The notes under the pieces were generated by a model. The model made no database searches, was not told the DNA's origin, and saw only the letters and a program-made list of their open reading frames with translations. A stretch of 7,838 bases of DNA from Phycisphaerae bacterium. Its GTDB lineage: Bacteria; Planctomycetota; Phycisphaerae; UBA1845; Fen-1342. This document shows positions 1 through 7,838 of the stretch, in pieces (the first letter of the stretch is position 1; each line of letters begins with the position of its first letter). The stretch spans positions 1-7,838 of the forward strand of contig JALSRY010000690.1 in assembly GCA_026984555.1 (NCBI GenBank). Direction: 5' to 3'. The position numbers and the translations under genes are program-made.

Positions 1-2764
<2,764 letters not shown>

Positions 2765-2773
2765 GCCCATCGT

Positions 2774-2778
2774 TCCTT
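2774..2778 (-). promoter_or_regulatory. Ribosome binding site of gcvP, decides the start
   Basis: The minus strand reads AAGGA, then 9 nt, then the ATG at 2764. The gcvH and S9 peptidase genes here also have 9-nt spacers, which favours 2764 over the ATG two codons upstream at 2770 (3-nt spacer). Confidence 0.65.
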
Positions 2779-2803
2779 GCCCCCGGTGCGAGTCGAACCG
2801 GCG

Positions 2804-2866
2804 CCGGCCGGAGCGGCTCGTCATGGTGCGGTGCGTCCTGACCGGCCGGACCCGCGGACCGGCCGG
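2804..2866. repeat. Three CCGGCCGG palindromes between gcvH and gcvP
   Basis: The self-complementary 8-mer CCGGCCGG occurs at 2804-2811, 2842-2849 and 2859-2866. The last two are arms of a possible 8-bp GC-only hairpin with a 9-nt loop, beginning 13 nt after the gcvH stop. No T-tract follows on the minus strand, so a simple intrinsic terminator is unlikely. It could be a processing or mRNA-stability element that sets the gcvH:gcvP ratio, or chance in GC-rich DNA. Confidence 0.45.
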
Positions 2867-2878
2867 CGCGGGCGGCGG

Positions 2879-3259
2879 TTACTCGGCGATCATCTTCTCG
2901 TAGGCGGGCGCGTCCAGGAGTTTTTCGAGCGGGCTCAGGTCGCTGCACTTGACCTTGATCATCCACCCGTCGCCGAAGGGATCGTTGTTGACGAGTTCGG
3001 GTTCGTCGGCCAAACGCTCGTTGACTTCGATCACCTCGCCGCTGACGGCCGAGTAGAGCGAGCTCGTGGCCTTGACCGACTCGATCTCGCCGAAACTCTC
3101 GCCGGCCGTGACCTGCTCGCCGACCTCGGGAAGCTCGACATAGGTGATGTCGGTCAGCTCGTCGGCGGCGAACTGGGAGACGCCGATGGTGACGACGTCG
3201 CCATCGACTTTGAACCACTCGTGCGTCTGGGCGAACTTGCAGTCCTGCGGAACCGCCAT
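2879..3259 (-). CDS. gcvH: Glycine cleavage system H-protein (lipoyl carrier)
   Basis: GcvH is the small soluble shuttle whose lipoyl-lysine arm carries the aminomethyl intermediate between P-, T- and L-proteins. The 126-residue product is the usual family length and complete. It has the N-terminal THEWFKVDGD segment (12-21), the ADELTDITYVELP strand region (32-44) and the lipoylation motif GEIESVKATSSLYSAVSGEV, with the modified lysine at residue 63 in ESVKA. It continues with EVNERL and a DPFGDGWMIKV segment. The ATG at 3259 has AGGAG 9 nt upstream and starts just ahead of the conserved domain. It is the first gene of a gcvH-gcvP pair with its own probable promoter. gcvT is not adjacent upstream, where a signalling gene lies instead. 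No frameshift or missing key residue is seen. Identity is very secure. Confidence 0.97.
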   Translation of the reverse strand: MAVPQDCKFAQTHEWFKVDGDVVTIGVSQFAADELTDITYVELPEVGEQVTAGESFGEIESVKATSSLYSAVSGEVIEVNERLADEPELVNNDPFGDGWMIKVKCSDLSPLEKLLDAPAYEKMIAE

Positions 3260-3268
3260 CGTCTGGTA

Positions 3269-3273
3269 CTCCT
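3269..3273 (-). promoter_or_regulatory. Ribosome binding site of gcvH
   Basis: AGGAG on the minus strand with a 9-nt spacer to the ATG at 3259. This is a strong Shine-Dalgarno match and confirms the start. Confidence 0.75.
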
Positions 3274-3331
3274 GCCTGGGTGAGTTGGCATGGTTTCATC
3301 CGGCGGCGAGCCGGCGCCGTCCGGGTGGGGC

Positions 3332-3358
3332 ATTCTAGCGCGCCGCGAGCCGCGGCAA
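3332..3358 (-). promoter_or_regulatory. Probable gcvH(-gcvP) promoter
   Basis: On the minus strand TAGAAT (3337-3332) matches the -10 consensus at five of six positions. A TTGCCG (3358-3353) upstream could serve as a -35, though the 15-bp spacing is short. It stands out as an AT-rich island in very GC-rich DNA. Transcription would start near 3325, giving a leader of about 65 nt, too short for a tandem glycine riboswitch; I recognise no riboswitch motif in it. An inverted repeat fills the spacer (see findings). Confidence 0.5.
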
Positions 3359-3546
3359 CAGCCCCGCGCGACGCGATCCGCTCATCCGCGACAGGGCGAG
3401 CGGCCCATTCGCCGGGAGTGGCAGTCGGTTTCGTGGTCCGCGCTGGGCTGGTCGATGGGGGGGCGGCGGCCGGCGGGCCGGCGTGTGGCTGCGGATTGCG
3501 TTCGCGATGGCGGTTGGACGAGGTTCACTGGCCCCAGGTTCCGCCC

Positions 3547-3571
3547 GCGGGGTGATCGTTCGGCACCCCGC
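3547..3571 (-). terminator. Hairpin downstream of the signalling gene, possible terminator
   Basis: GCGGGGTG (3547-3554) and CACCCCGC (3564-3571) are perfect 8-bp inverted arms around a 9-nt loop, starting about 27 nt after the stop codon at 3599. There is no T-run after it on the minus strand, so it lacks the classical intrinsic-terminator tail. It may still terminate, protect the 3' end, or act with Rho. Confidence 0.4.
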
Positions 3572-3598
3572 CAGGACTGGTTGGTGGGCGCGTGCCCG

Positions 3599-5314
3599 TC
3601 ACAGTTCTTCGCGCGGCTTGAGGGCGTTGCGGACTTCTTCGAGGAGCTGTTCGACCTTGAAGGGCTTGAACAGTACGCCGGCAAGACCTTCCTTGCTGGC
3701 CCGCACGATGGTGTGGTTGGGGTCGTAGCCGAACCCCGTGATGAGTACGACCGGGCATTCGGGGTTCACCTCGCGGGCCGCGGCGAAGACGTCGTAACCG
3801 TTGCGGTTGGGCATCTTGATATCGGAGAGTACGAGGTCGAACGGCTGGGCGCGCAACATCGCGATCGCTTCGTCGCCATCACCGGCGACCACGGTGATAC
3901 CGCCTGATTTCGCGAGCACGTCGGCGATGGTATCGCGGATGATCTCTTCGTCGTCGGCGATCAGGATGCGCTTCCCGCTGATGAGCTGGTCGCGTTGTTC
4001 GGGTTCGCGGATCAGACCCGTGACGCCCTGCGGTTCGGTGACCGAATGAATCGCCCGCTTGATCGTATCCACATCGTCCAGCAACGCACGGAGGCGCTCG
4101 CGCAACCCGGCGTCCTGCTCGTGCTCCTCCATCAGCCGGGTCACGCGGGCCACGATATCGTTGAGCGGACGGGCGATTTCGGCGTCCACGTCGGCGGCGA
4201 GCTGGTCGGTCGTGGCGTGACGCTCGACCGCCAACAACTCGAGGGTGTGCAGCGCCAGCGCGATATGGCGTGCGAGGATTTCGGCGAACTGGAGATCCTG
4301 CTCGTTGAATGCCGCCGGCTTCTGCGACTCGACATTGAACACCCCGATGACCTCGTCCTGGAGCATCAGCGGGACCGTCAGGCAGGAGCGGGCGTCTTCG
4401 AGTCCCGGCACGTAGCGCGGGTCGCGCGTCGTGTCACGACAGAGGTACGCCCGTCCGGTGGCCGCCACGTAGCCGCTGATACCGTTGCCCTCGGGTTCGG
4501 CGTAGAGCGTCAGCGCGCGGGCCTCCTCCGACAGCCCGGTTGCCAGGATCGTCTCGAGCCGGTTGGTTTGCTTGTCGAGGATGCGCACGACGAAGTTGTC
4601 GAAATGCAGCAGATCGCGGCAACACGTGACAATCCCGCGTTCGAGCGTTTCGAGCCGGTCCGATACGTCCATCTGCGTCAGTGCTTCGGTGTCCCAACTG
4701 ACCAGCTCGCGGCCGGCGGCGTCGATCGCGTTGATTTTCTCCTGGAGTCGCTTCGTCTCGGTCATGTCCCAGGCCAACGCCACCACCTGCTCGATTCTGC
4801 CGTCTACACCCACGCGCGCCGAAACGGTCAGGTCGAAGCGATAGTCGGCGTCGATGTCGATCGTGCGGCTCTTGATGCGCACGGGGTCGGAACTGGGCGA
4901 TTCGTCGGCGAACGCGCGGCACAAACCGACACACGCCTCGCGGATCGCATCGACGATCGCCGGCGGGTAGGAACGCAGGCGTTCGTTGGCCCAGATGAGT
5001 TGGCCGTCGCACCCGACGACGCAGGCTCCCTGGCCGATTTCCTCCAGGAAGTTTTCCGTGCGCATGTGCCCCGCCGAGCGAGCCAGCGGCACGATCTGCG
5101 TTGCCGGGCAGATGACCAGATCGCAACCCTGGCTGCGGATGATCTCGAGCGCTTCGTCGGCCGACTCGACGATGCGGACGGCTGCGAGTTTGCGCAGCGC
5201 TTCCACAAGCTCGGGCCGATCCGCGTGCGGTCCGGCCAGCAGGAGATAACGCAATCGGTTAGGTGGCGATGCTTCCGACGCCATGCGACTGCAAGCCTTG
5301 CATGCGGGGGGCAT
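3599..5314 (-). CDS. PAS-GAF sensory protein with C-terminal receiver; degenerate hybrid-kinase architecture
   Basis: Probable soluble signalling protein of 571 residues without membrane segments. Domains: a receiver-like fold at about 21-85 without the phospho-Asp; a PAS/PAC unit at about 86-200 ending in WDMTETK; a GAF domain at about 217-363 (NGISGYVAATGRAY; VIGVFNVESQK); a helical stretch at 366-427 resembling a kinase dimerisation domain (QLAADVDAEIARPLN, residues 371-385) with Ala378 where the histidine belongs; and a complete receiver at about 447-567 with D454/D455, phospho-acceptor D498 in LSDIKMP, T526 and K550 in FKPF. No ATPase domain fits between the helical part and the receiver. 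No DNA-binding or enzymatic output domain is seen. Start: the ATG at 5314 has no good ribosome binding site; the in-frame ATG at 5284 (residue 11) has AAGG 11 nt upstream and may be the true start. It is on the same strand as gcvH but separated by a hairpin and promoter. Ligand and partners are unknown. Confidence 0.9.
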   Translation of the reverse strand: MPPACKACSRMASEASPPNRLRYLLLAGPHADRPELVEALRKLAAVRIVESADEALEIIRSQGCDLVICPATQIVPLARSAGHMRTENFLEEIGQGACVVGCDGQLIWANERLRSYPPAIVDAIREACVGLCRAFADESPSSDPVRIKSRTIDIDADYRFDLTVSARVGVDGRIEQVVALAWDMTETKRLQEKINAIDAAGRELVSWDTEALTQMDVSDRLETLERGIVTCCRDLLHFDNFVVRILDKQTNRLETILATGLSEEARALTLYAEPEGNGISGYVAATGRAYLCRDTTRDPRYVPGLEDARSCLTVPLMLQDEVIGVFNVESQKPAAFNEQDLQFAEILARHIALALHTLELLAVERHATTDQLAADVDAEIARPLNDIVARVTRLMEEHEQDAGLRERLRALLDDVDTIKRAIHSVTEPQGVTGLIREPEQRDQLISGKRILIADDEEIIRDTIADVLAKSGGITVVAGDGDEAIAMLRAQPFDLVLSDIKMPNRNGYDVFAAAREVNPECPVVLITGFGYDPNHTIVRASKEGLAGVLFKPFKVEQLLEEVRNALKPREEL

Positions 5315-5330
5315 AGTACCCGCCGCGCCT

Positions 5331-5367
5331 CAGGTCTTTTGAAGAACTGCCCCGACGCTCTCCGGGG
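5331..5367 (-). promoter_or_regulatory. Two abutting stem-loops in the leader of the signalling gene
   Basis: On the minus transcript CCCCGG-AGAGCG-TCGGGG (5367-5350) gives a 6-bp stem including one G-U pair. It is followed directly by CAGTTCTT-CAA-AAGACCTG (5349-5331), an 8-bp stem with one mismatch. Both lie between the predicted transcription start (about 5399) and the first ATG at 5314. I recognise no known riboswitch class. Confidence 0.35.
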
Positions 5368-5405
5368 TTTCGCCCGAACCGGTGGCGGCACCCGGATCGT
5401 CGGCG

Positions 5406-5414
5406 AGTATACCA
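5406..5414 (-). promoter_or_regulatory. Extended -10 promoter for the signalling gene
   Basis: The minus strand reads TGGTATACT (5414-5406): a TGN extension followed by TATACT, five of six matches to the -10 consensus. No clear -35 is present, as is usual for extended -10 promoters. Start of transcription would be near 5399, leaving a leader of about 85 nt to the ATG at 5314 or about 115 nt to that at 5284. A second weaker -10 candidate, TACTAT (5318-5313), overlaps the first ATG. Confidence 0.5.
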
Positions 5415-5467
5415 CCACGCCCGGCGTTGCCTAGAACCCGCTGGCAAAACTGCGCTCGCCCGTCGCG

Positions 5468-5539
5468 GACAGCATGTACCGATAAACCGACGGGATGCCC
5501 CCCGCAGTCTCATCGCCCCTGTTATTCCTGACAGCATGT
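5468..5539 (+). repeat. Direct repeat GACAGCATGT, two copies
   Basis: The 10-mer GACAGCATGT is present at 5468-5477 and 5530-5539, 62 bp from start to start. The ACAGCATGT core is close to an inverted repeat itself. It might be a paired binding site in the divergent promoter region, or chance. Confidence 0.3.
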
Positions 5540-5593
5540 GCCCGCGGCCGCGCGCGACCAGCACCACCCGCGGCATGCGGTTCGGGTCTCGCC

Positions 5594-5609
5594 CCCGCCG
5601 CGCGGCGGG
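5594..5609. repeat. Perfect 16-bp palindrome
   Basis: CCCGCCGCGCGGCGGG is fully self-complementary, with no spacer. As RNA the two innermost pairs could not form, but the rest would make a stable stem. As DNA it could be a dimeric-protein site. GCATGC copies flank it at 5573-5578 and 5613-5618. Confidence 0.4.
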
Positions 5610-5805
5610 TCTGCATGCCTGTGCGAGGATGCCGGCGCCGCTGTATCCTGTCTTGCCGAGGTCGGTGACGGGATGTGAGGAAACCTGGCCGGGTCGGGAA
5701 GCGCGGGTGAAACCAGCGGTCTTCCGGCTGCCGATGGTTTTCGTTGGGATGTTCCCGAGCTTTCGTCACGTCACCTGGCGGGCCTGCTGAAACGAGGCAC
5801 CAACC

Positions 5806-5810
5806 GAGGA
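5806..5810 (+). promoter_or_regulatory. Ribosome binding site of the S9 peptidase gene
   Basis: GAGGA with a 9-nt spacer to the ATG at 5820 confirms this start. Confidence 0.7.
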
Positions 5811-5819
5811 TCACGCACC

Positions 5820-7808
5820 ATGACCAAACCCGATACTCATCCCTTTGCCGTCGATGATCTGCTGGCGATGGAGCGCATCAGCGATCCGCAGGTCAGCCCC
5901 GACGGAGGGCGCGTCGTTTTCGTCAACCGCGTCACCGACCTGGAAAAAAACAAGGGCGTCAGCGACTTGTGGCTGGTCAACATCGACGGCAGCGACCTGC
6001 GCCGCCTGACCACCCACCCCGCCGGTGCGTCCAGCCCGCGTTTCTCCGCCGACGGCCGGTGGGTCTACTTTCTCTCGACCCGCGGCGATTCGTCGCAGGT
6101 CTGGAAACTTCCGCTCGACGGGGGCGAGGCCCGGCAGGTCACGACCCTGCCGTTGGATGTCGAGGGCTTTCTGCTCGCGCCCGATGGCCGGCTGGTGGTG
6201 GCGGTCGAGGTCTTTCCCGACGCCGACACGCTCGAACAAACCAGGGAACGGCTCGACGAGGTTGAAAAGCGCCAAGCCACGGGCCGCATCTTCGATCGGC
6301 TGTTCGTCCGCCACTGGGACACGTGGAAGGACGGGCGGCGCTGTCACCTGCTGGCGCTCTCTGCCGCCGGCGGAGACCCGGTCGATCTGATGAAGGGGAT
6401 CGAGGCCGACGTGCCGAGCAAACCCTTCGGGGGCATGGAGGAGGTGTGCTGCACGCCCGACGGGCAGGCGGTGGTTTTTTCGATGGGTGACGCCGGCCGC
6501 GAGGAGGCGTGGTCCACCCGGCACAATCTCTACCTGGCGCCGCTCGATGGTTCGGCACCGCCCAAGTGCCTGACCGAGGGCAACCGGGCCTGGCTGACCA
6601 ACCCGGTCTTCTCGCCGGACGGTCGCTGGCTGGCGTACCTGGCGATGAAACGGCCGGGCTTCGAGGCCGACCGCTTCCGCATCGTGTTGCGTGACTGGAA
6701 CAGCGGCGAGGAGCGCGTGCTGACCGAGAGCTGGGACCGCTCCGCGGCGGGGATCGCCTTCGCGCCCGACAGCCGGACGATCTACACCCACGCCGACCAT
6801 CTCGGCCAGCACGGTCTGTTCGCCGTGAACGTGGCCGACGGGGCGGTGCGCGCGCTGCTGGCCGACGGCAAGGTGTTTTCGCCGGTGGCGGCGGGCGACC
6901 TCGTGGTGTTCGGCCGCAACCACCTGCGCAGCCCGGTCGAGCTGTACACCATCCGGTCCGACGGCTCCGACCTGCGACAGGTTACGCACATCAATGACGA
7001 ACGCTTGCGGCACATTCGTTTTGGCGAGCCGGAGCAGTTCACGTTCGAGGGATGGAACGACGAGGAGGTGTATTGCTACGTCGTCAAGCCGGCCGACTTC
7101 GACCCCGGCAAGAAGTACCCCGTCGCCTTTCTGATTCATGGCGGGCCGCAGGGCTCGTTCGGCAACGACTTCCACTACCGTTGGAACCCGCAGGTCTACG
7201 CCGGCGCCGGCTACGCGGTGGTGATGGTCGATTTCCACGGCTCGACCGGCTACGGACAGGACTTCACCGACTCGATCAGCGGTCACTGGGGCGACCGGCC
7301 CTTCGAGGACCTCCAGAAAGGTCTGGCCGCGGCGCTGGAACGCTACCCGTGGATGGACGGCCAGCGCGTCGCGGCGCTCGGGGCGTCGTACGGCGGTTAC
7401 ATGATCAACTGGATCGCCGGCAACTGGCCCGACCGGTTCCGTTGCCTGGTCAACCACGACGGCAATCTCTGCGAGCGGATGGCGTATTACGACACCGAGG
7501 AGTTGTGGTTTCCTGAATGGGAGCACGGCGGGCCGGAGTACGAAAACCCCGCCGGCTTCGCGGAGCACAACCCCATCGACCACGTGCGCAACTGGAACAC
7601 TCCCATGCTGGTGATCCACGGCGGGCGCGACTACCGCGTGGTCGATACGCAGGGCATCGCCACGTTCACGGCGTTGCAGCGCAAGGGCATCCCCAGCAAG
7701 CTGCTGTACTTCCCGGACGAGAACCACTGGGTGCTCAAGCCGGCCAACAGCCGGCTGTGGCACGAGACGGTCATCGACTGGATCGACCGTTGGACGAAGG
7801 TGGGCTAG
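5820..7808 (+). CDS. S9 family (prolyl oligopeptidase-type) serine peptidase, acylaminoacyl/dipeptidyl-peptidase-like
   Basis: Serine exopeptidase of the prolyl oligopeptidase clan, releasing N-terminal dipeptides or acylated residues from short peptides; the exact specificity cannot be read from the sequence. The 662-residue product is complete. Residues about 10-395 form an N-terminal beta-propeller with TolB/WD40-like repeats (SPDGGRVVF at 26, SADGRWVYF at 76, SPDGRWLAY at 265, APDSRTIYT at 315). Residues about 400-662 are the alpha/beta-hydrolase domain with HGGPQ (440-444, oxyanion region), nucleophile Ser523 in GASYGGYM, Asp604 in HGGRDYRV and His636 in DENHWV. This matches the catalytic triad order and spacing of the family, close to the DPP5/S9C type. 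Unlike many secreted relatives it has no signal peptide or N-terminal hydrophobic segment; it begins MTKPDTHPFAVDDLL, so it should be cytoplasmic, acting in peptide turnover. It is transcribed divergently from the signalling gene. Family call secure, substrate unknown. Confidence 0.95.
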   Translation: MTKPDTHPFAVDDLLAMERISDPQVSPDGGRVVFVNRVTDLEKNKGVSDLWLVNIDGSDLRRLTTHPAGASSPRFSADGRWVYFLSTRGDSSQVWKLPLDGGEARQVTTLPLDVEGFLLAPDGRLVVAVEVFPDADTLEQTRERLDEVEKRQATGRIFDRLFVRHWDTWKDGRRCHLLALSAAGGDPVDLMKGIEADVPSKPFGGMEEVCCTPDGQAVVFSMGDAGREEAWSTRHNLYLAPLDGSAPPKCLTEGNRAWLTNPVFSPDGRWLAYLAMKRPGFEADRFRIVLRDWNSGEERVLTESWDRSAAGIAFAPDSRTIYTHADHLGQHGLFAVNVADGAVRALLADGKVFSPVAAGDLVVFGRNHLRSPVELYTIRSDGSDLRQVTHINDERLRHIRFGEPEQFTFEGWNDEEVYCYVVKPADFDPGKKYPVAFLIHGGPQGSFGNDFHYRWNPQVYAGAGYAVVMVDFHGSTGYGQDFTDSISGHWGDRPFEDLQKGLAAALERYPWMDGQRVAALGASYGGYMINWIAGNWPDRFRCLVNHDGNLCERMAYYDTEELWFPEWEHGGPEYENPAGFAEHNPIDHVRNWNTPMLVIHGGRDYRVVDTQGIATFTALQRKGIPSKLLYFPDENHWVLKPANSRLWHETVIDWIDRWTKVG

Positions 7809-7838
7809 CGTCCGCGAGCGGTTCGGCGCGGCGGCGGG

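Larger units (their letters stand above)
3260..3598. other. 339-bp non-coding interval upstream of gcvH
   Basis: I see no credible gene here. Open frames crossing it are Arg/Gly/Pro-rich, without a recognisable domain, and overlap real genes in other frames. It holds the gcvH ribosome binding site and promoter at its left end and a perfect 8-bp hairpin near the stop of the signalling gene at its right end. The middle (about 3360-3540) shows only GC-rich runs, including two GCCGGC copies two bases apart (3469-3474 and 3477-3482). Confidence 0.6.
5315..5819. other. 505-bp divergent intergenic region
   Basis: It separates the minus-strand signalling gene from the plus-strand peptidase. Two small open frames (5431-5814 minus and 5536-5790 plus) have random-looking Arg/Pro/Gly/His-rich translations and no domain, so I do not call them. 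Contents: leader and promoter of the signalling gene at 5315-5414; a repeated GACAGCATGT at 5468-5477 and 5530-5539; a perfect 16-bp GC palindrome at 5594-5609; a possible hairpin at 5710-5740; and the peptidase ribosome binding site. I could not pick a convincing promoter for the peptidase. Confidence 0.6.

Noticed and set aside
3260..3340. Glycine riboswitch upstream of gcvH
   Set aside because: The predicted leader is only about 65 nt, and I could not find the conserved glycine aptamer motifs on the minus strand.
3547..3571. Definite Rho-independent terminator
   Set aside because: The stem is perfect but no T-tract follows on either strand, so I kept it only as a possible terminator.
3995..5434. 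Plus-strand open frame of 479 codons antisense to the signalling gene
   Set aside because: It is another high-GC antisense shadow. The minus-strand frame has five recognisable domain regions; this one has none.
5680..5740. Resemblance to cobalamin-riboswitch boxes (GGGAA...GGGTGAAA...GGCTGCC)
   Set aside because: The essential CCCGCAACTGT-type core and the GCCACTG box are missing, and the downstream gene is a peptidase, not a B12 transport or synthesis gene.
5431..5814. Minus-strand 127-codon open frame in the divergent intergenic region
   Set aside because: Its sequence is Arg/Pro/His-rich with no domain or recognisable motif. I found no good ribosome binding site, and its start lies against the peptidase ribosome binding site.
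5811..7763. Minus-strand open frame of 650 codons antisense to the S9 peptidase
   Set aside because: It is the mirror of a gene with intact catalytic motifs. Its translation is rich in Val, Ala, Arg and His without family motifs, as expected from complementing GC-biased codons.

Overview
The window looks like ordinary chromosome from a high-GC Gram-negative-type bacterium. All four genes are recognisable housekeeping or signalling families with strong G/C bias at third positions. The style of GcvH and of the GAF/receiver protein reminds me of Planctomycetota (perhaps Phycisphaerae), but that is an impression and not a demonstrated placement. I see no mobile element, CRISPR array, tRNA, rRNA or phage signature.

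Layout: positions 1-2764 (minus) hold nearly all of gcvP, the PLP-dependent glycine decarboxylase, cut by the window edge about 35-40 residues before its expected C-terminus. A 114-bp gap with GC-rich repeats separates it from gcvH (2879-3259, minus), the lipoyl carrier protein. A 339-bp non-coding stretch (3260-3598) carries a probable gcvH promoter and a hairpin after the next gene upstream. Positions 3599-5314 (minus) encode a 571-residue multidomain signalling protein: degenerate receiver, PAS, GAF, a kinase dimerisation-like helical region without its histidine, and an intact C-terminal receiver. A 505-bp divergent intergenic region (5315-5819) follows, with a likely extended -10 promoter and a potentially structured leader for the signalling gene. 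Positions 5820-7808 (plus) encode a complete S9-family prolyl-oligopeptidase-like serine peptidase without a signal peptide.

GcvH and GcvP work together in the glycine cleavage system. GcvP decarboxylates glycine and passes the aminomethyl group to the lipoyl arm of GcvH; GcvT and the lipoamide dehydrogenase that complete the cycle are not in this window. The signalling gene lies upstream on the same strand but is separated by a hairpin and a separate promoter, so a functional tie to glycine metabolism is only conjecture. The peptidase is divergent and appears to be an independent unit.

I found no clearly new biological system. The most unusual object is the signalling protein. It has the outline of a hybrid histidine kinase, but the phospho-acceptor histidine is replaced by alanine and there is no ATPase domain, so it probably receives phosphate from another kinase. 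Three of the four genes have a purine-rich ribosome binding site exactly 9 nt before the chosen start, which supports those starts.
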